A stretch of 64,000 nucleotides of DNA from Algoriphagus chordae (lineage in GTDB: Bacteria > Bacteroidota > Bacteroidia > Cytophagales > Cyclobacteriaceae), in contig NZ_QKZT01000002.1 in assembly GCF_003254055.1 (NCBI RefSeq), positions 310,001 through 374,000 on the forward strand. The letters run 5' to 3'. This document shows, piece by piece, positions 9,096 through 18,925 of the stretch. The translations under genes and the position numbers were made by a program. The first letter of the stretch is position 1. Each line of letters starts with the position of its first letter. The notes beneath the pieces are model-generated. The model was not told the origin of the DNA and did no database searches. It saw only the letters and a program-made list of their open reading frames with translations.

Positions 9096-11585
9096 TTAGT
9101 ACGGAGTACCATTTAATGATTCGTAATAGTAAATATTTCCAGCAAAATCACAGATGTAAAATCCTTTATCAGAGATCGCAGCTGAAGTCATAATCGGAGC
9201 ACCCAGATACCTCTTCCATAGCAACCTTCCTGTATTTGCTTCCACTGCATAGACTTTGCCATCCATCGCACCGAAGACCAAATGATCTCCAACCAAGATT
9301 GGTGTAGACTCTAGGCTTTGTTGCTGGTCTTTAAAGTAAGATGGTGTGTAAAATAGCGCCGGATCCACTTCAAATTCCCAGAGCTTTTGCCCTGTGGTTC
9401 TATCAAAAGAAGCCAGGCCAGGATTAGAACCTGCGAGGATAACCCGATCCTTCAAAACAATCGGGGATGATGTGCCGGTATTTTTCATTGCTGTCGCAAA
9501 AGTGCGCTTAGTTTCACCAGTTTTTAGATCAATTTCATGGAACGTATCCTGCTCCGCAACCCAAAGCGATCCTTCTTTGTAGGCAATCACTCCGTCTCTG
9601 AATCGCAAACCCTGATCAGACCTAGACCAAAGAAACTTACCGGTAAAGCGATCAAAAGCATCCAGTGATCCCCAATGCCTGCCGGTGATCAGTACTGAAT
9701 CTGCAATCGTCATGGTAGGTGTTGTCCCTTCACCTCCTCCGCCTTTTTTTGAAGTCCAGATAATATTCCCACTTGCAGCATCAAGTGCTGAAAGTGCTTC
9801 GGCAAAACCTGTATAGACGATCTCTCCATCCGTCACCAAGCCGGTAATAAAGCCAGGCAGTCGACGGTATTGAAGATCTTTCTCCCATATCAATTCCCCA
9901 GAAGCTATGTCAATGGCATAAGTGATCCCCAGCATATCAGTCGCTACGACTAAATCACCGACAATAACCATCTGGTTTTTTACGCCATTTTTTGTCCTAA
10001 ACTTCCAAACTTCCTCCCCACCGAATGCATCCCAACAAGCAATAAAATTCTTATCCTCATTGCTATCATCAAAACCTGCCGATAAGACAAACTGCTTAAA
10101 CAACACAGGCGAGCTCATATAAATATTCGAGCCAATATTCGCCGTCCAAGCTAACTCGTACGGAGGCTTTTGAACGGAAGAAACTACTGCGTCATGAGCG
10201 GAATTTCCGGCGAGATTCGCCCAGGTATCATTTGTAGTTACTTCTGGACTGGCGGCTGTAACTATTCTAAAAGTGGATTTTCTATGAATGATTTCTCCGC
10301 TTGCTAAATAAGCATCTACCACCAAAGTCGCATTAGTATGATCGCCAGGATCAATATTAGCTCTCCAATTCCAGTCTGTCACTTTATTCATTTTAGACCA
10401 ATTATCCTCCTGCATGGAAGAAGTCCAGCTAAATCCATTTTTGTCCCACAAGCTATACAGCACACTATCCACTTCAGACCCGGAGTCATATACATTTACA
10501 GAGAAATGCAGCAATCCATCAGACGAAAGTGTCATATTTCCCTCCTGTGGATTGACGATTTGAATATCACGATCCAGATAAGTCCAGATCAACTGACTCT
10601 TGGTATCGCCTTTTGCATCGACTTTGATTTCTCTAAAACTGGAAGGAGAATGATCTATGCCTCCCATTGCAAGAGTTGCCGTGCTGTAAGTCGTTACGCC
10701 ACTCTCTCCGTGTGTCTTTACCATGTTAATGTGCCAATGGCCATAGACCCATGATTTTAGATTATAGTCATTTAGATGAATAGATTTCTCTTCATTAACC
10801 TTGAAATCAAATTCGTCCCCATTTGTCAGCAGGTCATGATTAAAAAAGATCTTGGGCATATCCTTAGCGTAGGCATTGACCAAATTTTGCATCCAAGTAC
10901 CTATGTCTTCACGGGTGAAACTTGGCGCATAATCACCACTCATCATCGGAGTAATCACATACAACGTATTCCCCACTTCCAGTGCATACCAAGCTGGTCC
11001 AAACTTGGATTCAAAGTATTTCTCACCATATTCTCCCTTGATGAGATCATGATTACCTAGATTATAATAAATTGGAATTCCGAGTTGTTTCTCCGTAAGG
11101 TGCTCGCTGTGCCATTTCATGCCAGACTCATAGCAGATATCACCCGTATGTACCACAAAATCCGGCTTTTGGACCTTGATGTATTTCTTCAGATCATCCA
11201 CCCAGTCTCCATATTCATAGGTCTCCGTATCCGAAATATGTAAAAAAGTCACATTCTCCTTTTTCTCTTTTGCAATTACTCCGAAATCATAGTTTTGTGA
11301 ATTTGAAGTAATTGGAATGTAGCGAGTAGGCGAATCAAAATCTGCACTTGGATAGATGGTGACAAAACGTTGCTTTTCCCAGCCCTCCAAATCAAATGTA
11401 CCGTCTGCATTGGTACGGATGACATGAAGTCCGTCGGAAACAACAGCCTCAGAGACTCCTTTTTCAGAAGCATCTTTTACTCCGTTTCCATTTTCATCCC
11501 AGTAGATGGTTCCTTTGAGCTGCGCAAACACTGACTGGCTCATTCCTATCATAAAAATAAGAGCAAAGGATAACTTAATTTTCAT
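9096..11585 (-). CDS. Secreted metallophosphatase fused to PQQ-type beta-propeller
   Basis: 829 residues. A signal peptide (about 1-22) is followed by an SdrD-B/CNA-like domain (YWDENGNGVKDASEKGVSEA, about 25-105). A calcineurin-like phosphoesterase follows, with SDTE (Asp119, Glu121), HTGD (148-149), GNHD (177-180), a later FFNHD and GHWH. Next comes a beta-rich C-terminal phosphoesterase domain, and from about residue 480 a PQQ/BamB-type propeller with repeats such as AWTANIGSNIYMSSPVLF, GEEVWKFRTK and TGRLLWKRYLG. The first metal motif has Glu where His is usual, which occurs in divergent members. It should act in the periplasm or at the surface on phosphate esters. It lies downstream of susD past a terminator-like hairpin and 13 bases ahead of the ENPP-like gene. 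Confidence 0.85.
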   Translation of the reverse strand: MKIKLSFALIFMIGMSQSVFAQLKGTIYWDENGNGVKDASEKGVSEAVVSDGLHVIRTNADGTFDLEGWEKQRFVTIYPSADFDSPTRYIPITSNSQNYDFGVIAKEKKENVTFLHISDTETYEYGDWVDDLKKYIKVQKPDFVVHTGDICYESGMKWHSEHLTEKQLGIPIYYNLGNHDLIKGEYGEKYFESKFGPAWYALEVGNTLYVITPMMSGDYAPSFTREDIGTWMQNLVNAYAKDMPKIFFNHDLLTNGDEFDFKVNEEKSIHLNDYNLKSWVYGHWHINMVKTHGESGVTTYSTATLAMGGIDHSPSSFREIKVDAKGDTKSQLIWTYLDRDIQIVNPQEGNMTLSSDGLLHFSVNVYDSGSEVDSVLYSLWDKNGFSWTSSMQEDNWSKMNKVTDWNWRANIDPGDHTNATLVVDAYLASGEIIHRKSTFRIVTAASPEVTTNDTWANLAGNSAHDAVVSSVQKPPYELAWTANIGSNIYMSSPVLFKQFVLSAGFDDSNEDKNFIACWDAFGGEEVWKFRTKNGVKNQMVIVGDLVVATDMLGITYAIDIASGELIWEKDLQYRRLPGFITGLVTDGEIVYTGFAEALSALDAASGNIIWTSKKGGGGEGTTPTMTIADSVLITGRHWGSLDAFDRFTGKFLWSRSDQGLRFRDGVIAYKEGSLWVAEQDTFHEIDLKTGETKRTFATAMKNTGTSSPIVLKDRVILAGSNPGLASFDRTTGQKLWEFEVDPALFYTPSYFKDQQQSLESTPILVGDHLVFGAMDGKVYAVEANTGRLLWKRYLGAPIMTSAAISDKGFYICDFAGNIYYYESLNGTPY

Positions 11586-11687
11586 TACAAATTTTTATTT
11601 ACGATCATTGGCTTAAAGCAGTTTTAGATAAATCCCATAGCTGCCTGCCTAATTTATGAATAGTTACTTCAGGAAGAATAAGTCAAA

Positions 11688-11718
11688 AAACAAGCTCCAT
11701 TTACTCAGGAGCTTGTTT
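11688..11718 (-). terminator. Intrinsic terminator after susD-like gene
   Basis: CAAGCTCC (11691-11698) pairs with GGAGCTTG (11708-11715). On the minus strand the stem is followed by TTTTTTGACTT. It lies between the SusD gene (stop at 11769) and the metallophosphatase (start at 11585), so it may make expression of the two phosphatase genes lower than that of SusCD, or they may have their own promoter. Confidence 0.75.
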
Positions 11719-11768
11719 TGAACTAATTAAACCAACTTATTTTTAATCAAATTCCATACGACAAGAGC

Positions 11769-13550
11769 CTACCAAAAAGTAGTTTGCTCTAGGTTTGGAT
11801 TTAGCACTAATTGCTGCTGTGGAATTGGTCTGTAGTAATATTTAGGACCTTCAAACATTGGAGGGTTGTCTTTATTCTTTGTAAACCTTACAAAACCCTT
11901 GTTACCTTCTGACAAGTAAAAACTCTGAGGAGTCCCATTTTCATCAAGCAGATAAAACTTTGAAAGTGAATTTCTCACCTCCTCTGAAAACCCAGAAAGT
12001 ACACCCTCACTACCTGGCTTCTCCAGTATGGCAATATCCTCGATTCCGTCACCAGTCACGTCAAAAGCGCCTAAGCTAGGAAAATACATTCCTTCTTGTC
12101 CCAAATTAAAGTTATCCCCAGCAGCCCAACGCATCATATCTGAATAGCGAAATCCCTCACAAGCTAATTCGACTCTTCTCTCTCTCCTCAACTCCAGCAG
12201 CGTTCCATTCCCCGAAATAGCAGGATACTGGGCTCCAAGGTATGGATCAGCGATTATTCCTAATTGAAGTGCCGGCATTCCTACTCGAGACCTTAAGACA
12301 TTCACTGTTCTGTCAAGATCTCCTTGATTTAAGGTTCCTAACTCAGCTTTAGCTTCTGCAAGGTTGAGCAAAACCTCAGCGTATCGGATCACTGGAAGGT
12401 CCGTATAGTTAAGATTCCATCCTTTACGCTCTGATTCATTTGGATAATACTTTACCTGAAGATATCCACCGAAATTTGGACTCGTTCTCACTGGGTCTCC
12501 CGCTTCTGTTGTTTTGAATCCAGGATGGACGATGGTAGCCATCATACGTGGATCCCTATCTGCGAACATTTTTACAAAAGGTTTTTTGTCAAAATCAGTC
12601 TGTGAAGTGAAAGGAGTGCCATCACCCATTAAGTAAGTATCCGCCAAATCCTTGCTTAGCGACCACTGCCAGTTGTATACCACGTGGGTATTATTTCCTA
12701 CTCCCAATTTCTCGTCTGAATCTACCCACCAGATCATTTCTGGATTTCCGTTTAGATTTGGGCTTTTGAAAAGATTAGAGTAATCATCTACGCTGCCAGT
12801 GGAATAAACACTAAAAGCTCCACTTGAAATCACTTCTTCAGCTGCACTTAATGCTCGCTCTAGCAATGCATTTTCGCTACCAGTTAGTCCCAATTCTGGA
12901 TGATATTTTCTGAAAGTTCCTTCGTACAATGCGAATCTGGACAAAAGCGCGATTGCTGCATATTTCGTTACTCGAGTACGATCAGTGCCATCTTTCACAT
13001 TTACGGCCGCAAATTCTAAATCAGCAATAATATTATCCACAACTATTTCTCGGGGATCTTTTTCTTTATACAATAGTTCTTCATCTGTGTCTGAAAGGTC
13101 AACATCGTACCAAGGCACATCGCTATAGCGCTGCACCTTGTCAATATAAAACCAAGCTCTAAAGAGTCTGGCTATTCCAATGAAATGATTGATCTCTACC
13201 TCAGAGCCTACCACATCATCCACACGAGCTAACATGTAATTGATTCTACGCAAGTCAGACCAGTCGCTCCAGCCTCCTACATTTCCAGCAGATACACCAC
13301 CTACAAGTACCTGATCCACCTCATTTGATCCAGTGTTCAGAGAAATATTATCGGACCCTAAGTCTTCAAAACTGTATTGCATCTGTGAATAGAAGCCATT
13401 GGTATAAGTTTCCAGATCTTGAACATTCCTGAAAAATTGATCTGAAGTAATGCTAACATGAGGATCTCTCTGAAGGAAATCGTCGTTGCAAGAAGTGGAG
13501 AGTCCGATAATAAAACTCCACAAGAATAATTTATAAATTGATGATTTCAT
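11769..13550 (-). CDS. RagB/SusD family outer-membrane lipoprotein
   Basis: 593 residues with lipobox LSTSC (Cys21). SusD-like proteins are surface lipoproteins that cap a SusC channel and bind its ligand. Typical features are the N-terminal CNDDFLQRDPHVSITSDQFFRN, an alpha-helical TPR-like core with IGIARLFRAWFYID and ADLEFAAVNVKD, the segment LPVIRYAEVLLNLAEAKAELG, and a C-terminal LELRRERRVELACEGFRYSDMMRW. It follows the SusC gene by 16 bases. Its neighbours are phosphatases and phosphonate-type genes rather than glycosidases, so the ligand may be a phosphorus-bearing molecule rather than a plain glycan. That point rests on context only. Confidence 0.93.
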   Translation of the reverse strand: MKSSIYKLFLWSFIIGLSTSCNDDFLQRDPHVSITSDQFFRNVQDLETYTNGFYSQMQYSFEDLGSDNISLNTGSNEVDQVLVGGVSAGNVGGWSDWSDLRRINYMLARVDDVVGSEVEINHFIGIARLFRAWFYIDKVQRYSDVPWYDVDLSDTDEELLYKEKDPREIVVDNIIADLEFAAVNVKDGTDRTRVTKYAAIALLSRFALYEGTFRKYHPELGLTGSENALLERALSAAEEVISSGAFSVYSTGSVDDYSNLFKSPNLNGNPEMIWWVDSDEKLGVGNNTHVVYNWQWSLSKDLADTYLMGDGTPFTSQTDFDKKPFVKMFADRDPRMMATIVHPGFKTTEAGDPVRTSPNFGGYLQVKYYPNESERKGWNLNYTDLPVIRYAEVLLNLAEAKAELGTLNQGDLDRTVNVLRSRVGMPALQLGIIADPYLGAQYPAISGNGTLLELRRERRVELACEGFRYSDMMRWAAGDNFNLGQEGMYFPSLGAFDVTGDGIEDIAILEKPGSEGVLSGFSEEVRNSLSKFYLLDENGTPQSFYLSEGNKGFVRFTKNKDNPPMFEGPKYYYRPIPQQQLVLNPNLEQTTFW

Positions 13551-13566
13551 GTTGTGTTGAGATTAA

Positions 13567-16500
13567 TTAGAATGTGAAATTCATGCCAATAGACATAGTT
13601 CTCTGGAATGGGTAAGCTGTCGTGTTACTGCTTCCACCTGAGCCGATCACTTCCGGATCTAACTTAGCTTTCAGCTTAGAAACCTCCCATAGATTTTCAC
13701 CTGTGAAGTAAAACCTCACTTTTTGAATCCTTGAATTTTCCAGCATTTTAGGAGACAGACTATATCCTACCGTAAGGTTTTTTAATCTCACGTAAGCTGC
13801 ATTTTGTAAATACCTTGTTTGAGGTAACCCCAATTCAGATTTATCCTCTGCGATGTAAGCTTTCACTCTTGGGAAGTAGGCATCTGGATTTTCAGGAGAC
13901 CAGGAATCTAAATTGTGCACCTGCACATTTGTCCATGGCTGTGCGTAAACACCCCAGAAATAATGGTTCCCATTTTCTGGATACCAGTCTTTTTTACCAA
14001 CTCCTTGAAAGAATACGCGTACATCAAAACCTTTCCATGCACTGTTTAGATCTAAACCAAACTGATACCTAGGAGTAGTATTTCCTATCACTTTAAAGTC
14101 TCCATGATTTTCTAAAGTCCAGTCTCCCTTGTCGATTTTACCATCTCCATTGATATCCTGAAATTTCAAATCTCCGACGTTGAAAACATATCCTTGATCA
14201 TCCGAACCTACAGGTCTCTGATCCAGTGTCTCTAGCTCTGCTTCTGATTGGAAAAACCCATCTGTGGTCAATCCCCAGATTTGACCTAACTTCATACCAT
14301 CATAATAATCATTCAAATTGCCTGTAGGATTGTCATAAGCCGTAATCTCTGTCTGATAATCACTCAGGTTAAACCCAACACCAATCATTATTGGCGATCC
14401 ACCCATCGAACCGTGATGATTCCAAGAAATTCTTCCTTCCCAACCTTTAGTCACTAAATCGCCAGCATTAATTTTGGGCTCGGAGGCTCCCAAAACCGCA
14501 GGAAGGGTCTTACCCTTCACTAACATATCTTTTGTCTTGCGAGAATAGGCATCGAAATTAACACCCAGTTTACCTTCAAAGAATGTTAGATCAGTACCAA
14601 AGTTTAAGCTTTCAACTGTTTCCCAAGTCAATGATCCAGCTACTAAGCCAGGAGGCGACACTGTTAAAGGCCTCTCGCCACCCAGCACCTGACCAATCTG
14701 TCCCGCACTTAATGAAGGTATATACCCATAATCTGATACTGCTTGGTTGCCCAATGATCCGTATGAAGCTCTTAGCTTGAAAAAATCAAGTCTCAATCCT
14801 CTCGAAACACTTTCCATAAACCCCTCATCAGAAACTACCCAAGCAACTGAGGCAGAAGGGAAAAAGCCAAATCGGTCATCTTTTGGAAAGCGAGACGTAC
14901 CATCATATCTACCATTAAGCTCTATAATATACTTATTGGAAAAGGTGTAGTTTACTCTATAAAATGCACCTCTCACCGCCCAATCCGAATATCCTTCGCC
15001 ACCATTCCAAGTCCCAGTAGCAAGAGCGACAGAAGGTAAGTTGGTGGTTATCAAATCTGAACGAGAAACATTGAATGAATTAAGTACGCGAGACTCTTGA
15101 TTGTAGCCTACCAATGCCTGCACAAAATGCTTCCCACCAAACTCTTTTTTGAAATCTGCATAAGCATTTAGAATCGTGTGATTAACCGACTCGGAGGAGT
15201 TCTGAGAAAAGGCTGGATTTGTCCCTGTATAGAGTTCCGGTTGATCTGGCCCCGTTTTATAAGGTATCGGCACGTCAAAGGAATGTGTATCATTACCAAC
15301 CCTTCTGAAAGTCACATCAGCTTTTATACTGAAAATATTTTTGACAATACTGAGGTCTACATCAAATTTAGAAAGCATGTCGTTTCCTTGGGAAACGGAC
15401 CTTCCACCCTCTTGCAATCTTCCCAATAATCCTGCTCCTGCACTCGTCCAACTTCCGTCTGGGTTTCTTGGCACATCTAGCGAATTCGTTCTGTTAGCAT
15501 TGTGAAAGAAAAGCCAAGAACTGTAATAAGGCTGATCGTAATCGACCCTAGAATAAGCCGTGTTGTTACCAAATTTTAGCCAATCAGTAATCGTAAAGTC
15601 TACTTTCGAACGTAGATTAATTCTCTCATAAATATCATTTCCATACTTTAGCATACCATCTTGACGGTAATACCCAGCAGAAAATAAGTAATTTATATTC
15701 TCATCCTTTTTCGAAATATTGAAATTCGCTGAGTAACTCGGGCTGGATTTGTTGTACACTTCATTGAGCCAGTCTGTTTGTCCCACATAGAGGTATTTTT
15801 CCGGGTTATTTGGATCAACAATCACTGAAGGCAGTGAAGGATCATTTGACCGCTCTTGCGCATAGGCTCTTGCCTCTTCAGGGTAAAGGTTATAAAGAGG
15901 CGCCGCAGCTTCATGCTTGTACTTCATCACCGAGTATGGATCTGTTACGATCTCAGGTGTTTGGCCAAGTGTTTTGATCCCGTAAATAACATTCGCACTC
16001 ACAGTCAATTTTTCAGACTGAGCCACCTTGGTGGTAATCAAAACCACACCAAATGCTGCTCTAGCTCCATATATCGCTGAAGCAGAAGCATCTTTCAGCA
16101 CAGAAACAGAAGATATATCATTAGGACTAAGCGCATTCAACTCAGCACTAGTAACTGGAATATTATCCACCAAAATCAAGGGAGCCCCTCCATTCAATGA
16201 GGTGAACCCACGAATATTAAATTCCGGGCTATTCCCAGCTTTGCCACTTGACCGAGTAATATTTAGGTTAGGTATCAAACCTTGAAGCCCCTCACCAACA
16301 GAGCCTACTTGACGATTCTCGAATGTTTCTCCTTCCACCATATCTACCGCACCACTCAAATTCACTTTCTTCATCGTACCATAGCCTACTACCACAAAGT
16401 CATCCATGGTAATAGAGGTAGGTACGATTGTAACATCAACTCTGCTTTGGTTACCGATCAGCACATCCTGGACTTCATAGCCGACAAAGGAGAACACTAA

Positions 16501-16800
16501 TACACTCGCATCATCAGCTACAGTCAACGTGTAGGCTCCATCAATATCCGTGACAGTCCCTGTAGTCGTCCCTTTCACCACCACGGTTACACCAGGCATA
16601 CCCTCCCCGGTTTCTGAATCTATCACTTTACCAATGACAGTCTTGTTTTCCATTTGCTGTGAAGAAGATTCTTTATCAGCACCAATTGACACTCGCGAGA
16701 TGGCATAGACGTCTTGACCATTATGTAAGCTAAACACCAGAATAGGAATCGCCATCACGAGACTCCTTATGGGCTTGCTTTGAGTAATCATGTTTTTCAT
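13567..16800 (-). CDS. SusC/RagA family TonB-dependent outer-membrane transporter
   Basis: About 1077 residues from the ATG at 16800. The signal peptide is followed by a CarboxypepD_reg-like domain (VIGKVIDSETGEGMPGVTVVVKGTTTGT), the TonB-box region MDDFVVVGYGTMKKVNLSGAV, a plug domain (GSVGEGLQGLIPNLNITR, DDISSVSVLKDASASAIYGARAAFGVVLITTK) and a 22-strand barrel ending MSIGMNFTF. There is no STN domain, so it does not signal through FecR. The frame can be extended to a TTG at 16836, but that reaches into a promoter-like TACATTTA and ends 8 bases from an operator dyad, so the ATG followed by MKNMITQSKPIRSLVMAIPILVFS is preferred. It should import, with SusD, the substrate of the phosphorus-scavenging locus. 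Confidence 0.93.
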   Translation of the reverse strand: MKNMITQSKPIRSLVMAIPILVFSLHNGQDVYAISRVSIGADKESSSQQMENKTVIGKVIDSETGEGMPGVTVVVKGTTTGTVTDIDGAYTLTVADDASVLVFSFVGYEVQDVLIGNQSRVDVTIVPTSITMDDFVVVGYGTMKKVNLSGAVDMVEGETFENRQVGSVGEGLQGLIPNLNITRSSGKAGNSPEFNIRGFTSLNGGAPLILVDNIPVTSAELNALSPNDISSVSVLKDASASAIYGARAAFGVVLITTKVAQSEKLTVSANVIYGIKTLGQTPEIVTDPYSVMKYKHEAAAPLYNLYPEEARAYAQERSNDPSLPSVIVDPNNPEKYLYVGQTDWLNEVYNKSSPSYSANFNISKKDENINYLFSAGYYRQDGMLKYGNDIYERINLRSKVDFTITDWLKFGNNTAYSRVDYDQPYYSSWLFFHNANRTNSLDVPRNPDGSWTSAGAGLLGRLQEGGRSVSQGNDMLSKFDVDLSIVKNIFSIKADVTFRRVGNDTHSFDVPIPYKTGPDQPELYTGTNPAFSQNSSESVNHTILNAYADFKKEFGGKHFVQALVGYNQESRVLNSFNVSRSDLITTNLPSVALATGTWNGGEGYSDWAVRGAFYRVNYTFSNKYIIELNGRYDGTSRFPKDDRFGFFPSASVAWVVSDEGFMESVSRGLRLDFFKLRASYGSLGNQAVSDYGYIPSLSAGQIGQVLGGERPLTVSPPGLVAGSLTWETVESLNFGTDLTFFEGKLGVNFDAYSRKTKDMLVKGKTLPAVLGASEPKINAGDLVTKGWEGRISWNHHGSMGGSPIMIGVGFNLSDYQTEITAYDNPTGNLNDYYDGMKLGQIWGLTTDGFFQSEAELETLDQRPVGSDDQGYVFNVGDLKFQDINGDGKIDKGDWTLENHGDFKVIGNTTPRYQFGLDLNSAWKGFDVRVFFQGVGKKDWYPENGNHYFWGVYAQPWTNVQVHNLDSWSPENPDAYFPRVKAYIAEDKSELGLPQTRYLQNAAYVRLKNLTVGYSLSPKMLENSRIQKVRFYFTGENLWEVSKLKAKLDPEVIGSGGSSNTTAYPFQRTMSIGMNFTF

Positions 16801-16843
16801 AAGCGGAAATAATTTATTGTTTTTTAAATGTATCAAAATTCAA

Positions 16844-16864
16844 AATTTTCCTATCAGGAAAATT
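16844..16864. promoter_or_regulatory. Operator dyad at the SusC promoter
   Basis: A perfect inverted repeat with 9-base arms and a 3-base centre; core TTTTCCTATCAGGAAAA. It fits the TTTTC-N7-GAAA dyad found repeatedly in this locus and lies 44 bases upstream of the susC-like ATG. On the minus strand a TAnnTTTG-like element (TACATTTA, 16825-16832) follows it. It is probably bound by the XRE-cupin regulator encoded divergently. Confidence 0.65.
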
Positions 16865-16941
16865 AACAAATCAGAAACTCATTATTTTTCTTACTCAAAA
16901 GTACCTATAAGCCTTACTAAGGATTAAAAAGAAGCATTATG

Positions 16942-16978
16942 TTTTCGTTAATAGAAATAATTTTTCATTGAAGGAAAT
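16942..16978. promoter_or_regulatory. Two tandem operator-like dyads
   Basis: TTTTC-GTTAATA-GAAA (16942-16957) and TTTTC-ATTGAAG-GAAA (16962-16977) have identical spacing and lie 20 bases apart, about two helical turns, in the divergent region between the SusC gene and the XRE-cupin regulator. The sequence between arms is not conserved, which supports the arms as the recognised part. Confidence 0.55.
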
Positions 16979-17006
16979 TTAACATCATCTATAACATAAC
17001 TTCAAT

Positions 17007-17025
17007 ATTTTCATAACAGGAAATT
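17007..17025. promoter_or_regulatory. Operator-like dyad at the regulator promoter
   Basis: TTTTC-ATAACAG-GAAA lies 31 bases upstream of the XRE-cupin start and 7 bases ahead of TACTTTG (17031-17037), which resembles the Bacteroidota -7 element. Its position suggests autoregulation. Confidence 0.55.
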
Positions 17026-17054
17026 TTCACTACTTTGGAAGCAAATAGAAAAAC

Positions 17055-17639
17055 ATGACAAACTCAGATTATTTAACCATACAGATCGGCAACAAGCTTA
17101 AGGCGATCCGAAAAGAAAATGGATGGAAACTTGGAGAGCTGGCCGAAAAATCAGGCATGAGTATGGCCATGATTTCCAAAATCGAGAATGGTCGCGTAAT
17201 ACCCACTCTACCATCTCTGATTCAGCTGATTCAGACTCTAAATCTGAATATTTCGGATTTTTTCAGTGATCTGAAATCCGAAAACGACTTTAAAGGATAT
17301 ATCCTTCGGAAAAAAAGTGAGTACACTGCTGTGCACAAAGAGGAAGAGTCCACAGGCTATGAATATCAGATGATTTTAAACTATCCCATTGAAAAATCCT
17401 CCATGGAGATCTCGCTTCTTACACTAAAAAGCCAAGCCGAAAGAGCTAGCGTGTCCACCGCCGGATTTGAATACATCTATATATTAAAAGGGAAAATCGA
17501 ATATGAGCTAGGCTCGGAGAAATTTCACCTAGAAGAAGGCGATTCGCTATTCTTTGATGGCAATATCCCTCATGTTCCTAAAAATGAAACTAGCCATGAT
17601 GCTGTCATTTTAGTAGTCTATCTGATCACCATGAATTAA
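17055..17639 (+). CDS. XRE-family regulator with C-terminal cupin sensor
   Basis: 194 residues. An HTH_3/XRE domain lies at about 10-68 (IGNKLKAIRKENGWKLGELAEKSGMSMAMISKIENGRVIPTLPSLIQLIQTL) and a cupin_2 domain at about 115-190, with YIYILKGKIEYELGSEKFHLEEGDSLFFDGNIPHVPKN giving the usual cupin motifs (G-x5-H-class; His in IPHVP). HTH-cupin proteins sense small ligands in the cupin barrel and usually repress transport or catabolic genes. It is divergent from the SusC gene, and its 3' end overlaps the DUF5690 gene tail to tail by 4 bases. Several copies of one dyad lie in its own and neighbouring promoters, so it is the likely local regulator of the phosphorus locus. Confidence 0.9.
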   Translation: MTNSDYLTIQIGNKLKAIRKENGWKLGELAEKSGMSMAMISKIENGRVIPTLPSLIQLIQTLNLNISDFFSDLKSENDFKGYILRKKSEYTAVHKEEESTGYEYQMILNYPIEKSSMEISLLTLKSQAERASVSTAGFEYIYILKGKIEYELGSEKFHLEEGDSLFFDGNIPHVPKNETSHDAVILVVYLITMN

Positions 17640-18925
17640 GCATGAAGAGCCAATTCAAGTTGCTTTTTTGATTTGAACTGCAATAGAAACAAGGTGATAA
17701 CACATACGACCGTCATTATCAATCCAGCAAGCTGATTTAGATCTCCCAAGAAATTCACCCAAGTGACTGGCGTGTTGCTGAATTCTTTGAACAGCATCAC
17801 TCCCACACTTCCTGTGTATCCCAGTGCATCTGCGGTGTAAAATAAAAATCCGACGTTTCCATTGAATCGAAGCAAGGCAATAAAACGCTCAAAAATCAAA
17901 CAATGGAACAGGATGTAAGGAAGGTAAAGCCCCACACCATTGATCACCATCCACCAGATGGGTGACACTACCCCCTTATCAAAAAACCACGTTAGGACCA
18001 CGATCCCAATACAGCACACTATACTTAGGTAGATACCATAATTAAAAGCTTTACGATTATCCCGAATCAAAACTCCAAATGCAGCTAACATCAATACCAA
18101 TATTGCTACCGGGATTTCTGTCAGAGTGATCAACTCAGGTTTGGCCTGCATCCCAAGTTCAGCCCAAAACTCCACCATAAAATTATCGCGGAAATCACGC
18201 ACAATTGTCAGTAGAACATAAACCACAACCAACCCTCCAAATACAAGTCCATGCTTTCTTAGAAAATCCATTCGCTGTTTGGCATTCATCGGTGAGCGTT
18301 CAGAGCGAAGACTTACATCTTCCGTTGATCGCTGCTGAGATCTGCTTAGCATCTTGACAGAAACCAAAAACAGCGGAAAGAATATCAGACCAGTAAGGAA
18401 GGGCATAATAAACTCCCCTACTCCAAAATCCAGCATCAGCCAAACTCCGACCGTTTTCACAAATCCAGTCGAAAAAATAAAAGTTGCACTGAGCGCTGCT
18501 GCCAAAAGCTCCGTATTTTTTCGTCCTTCCAGGTATGAAAACACCAACCCAAAAACCATCCCTAGTGGCAATCCATTCAAAAATAAGGCATATGGCTTAA
18601 GACCAACTGGCAAAACTGCAAATGCCAACAGCATCAACAGGCCGAAGCCGACCAAGAGCACTAAGGATGTAGCACGCTTAGTAGATGTCATCTCTGACAC
18701 AAGTTTAATTCCTACAAACTTGGACAACATATACCCCAAAACCTGGCTAATCACCAAGACGGTCTTAAAATCCATCCCAAAAAAATCCATATCCAAATAC
18801 TGTCCTGCCAGGAATGATTTGCGGACCGCATACATACCTGTATAGCACAGAAAAGCACCCACCATCAGCATTACCGTTGATTTTTCTGGAAAATATTTAT
18901 GAGAAAAGATGCTTGTATTTTTCAT
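17636..18925 (-). CDS. DUF5690 family MFS-like inner-membrane transporter
   Basis: 429 residues with about 11-12 membrane helices and a basic cytoplasmic loop in the middle (about 200-228, SRSQQRSTEDVSLRSERSPMNAKQRMDF). The start VMLMVGAFLCYTGMYAVRKSFLAGQY and the overall pattern match DUF5690, a Bacteroidota branch of the major facilitator superfamily. Its substrate is not established; here it sits between the regulator and a phosphonate-type catabolic operon, so inner-membrane uptake of the released phosphonate or organophosphate is a reasonable inference. It converges on the regulator gene with a 4-base overlap. An operator-like dyad covers its start codon (18919-18935). Confidence 0.82.
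   Translation of the reverse strand: MKNTSIFSHKYFPEKSTVMLMVGAFLCYTGMYAVRKSFLAGQYLDMDFFGMDFKTVLVISQVLGYMLSKFVGIKLVSEMTSTKRATSLVLLVGFGLLMLLAFAVLPVGLKPYALFLNGLPLGMVFGLVFSYLEGRKNTELLAAALSATFIFSTGFVKTVGVWLMLDFGVGEFIMPFLTGLIFFPLFLVSVKMLSRSQQRSTEDVSLRSERSPMNAKQRMDFLRKHGLVFGGLVVVYVLLTIVRDFRDNFMVEFWAELGMQAKPELITLTEIPVAILVLMLAAFGVLIRDNRKAFNYGIYLSIVCCIGIVVLTWFFDKGVVSPIWWMVINGVGLYLPYILFHCLIFERFIALLRFNGNVGFLFYTADALGYTGSVGVMLFKEFSNTPVTWVNFLGDLNQLAGLIMTVVCVITLFLLQFKSKKQLELALHA

Noticed and set aside
16801..16836. Extension of the phosphorus-locus SusC gene to a TTG start at 16836
   Set aside because: The extra 12 residues precede a normal signal peptide beginning at ATG 16800, and the extension would run through a TACATTTA promoter-like element close to the operator.
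18354..18845. 163-residue frame antisense to the DUF5690 gene
   Set aside because: Shadow of a membrane protein gene; its Lys/Ser/Thr-rich sequence is the typical complement of hydrophobic codons.
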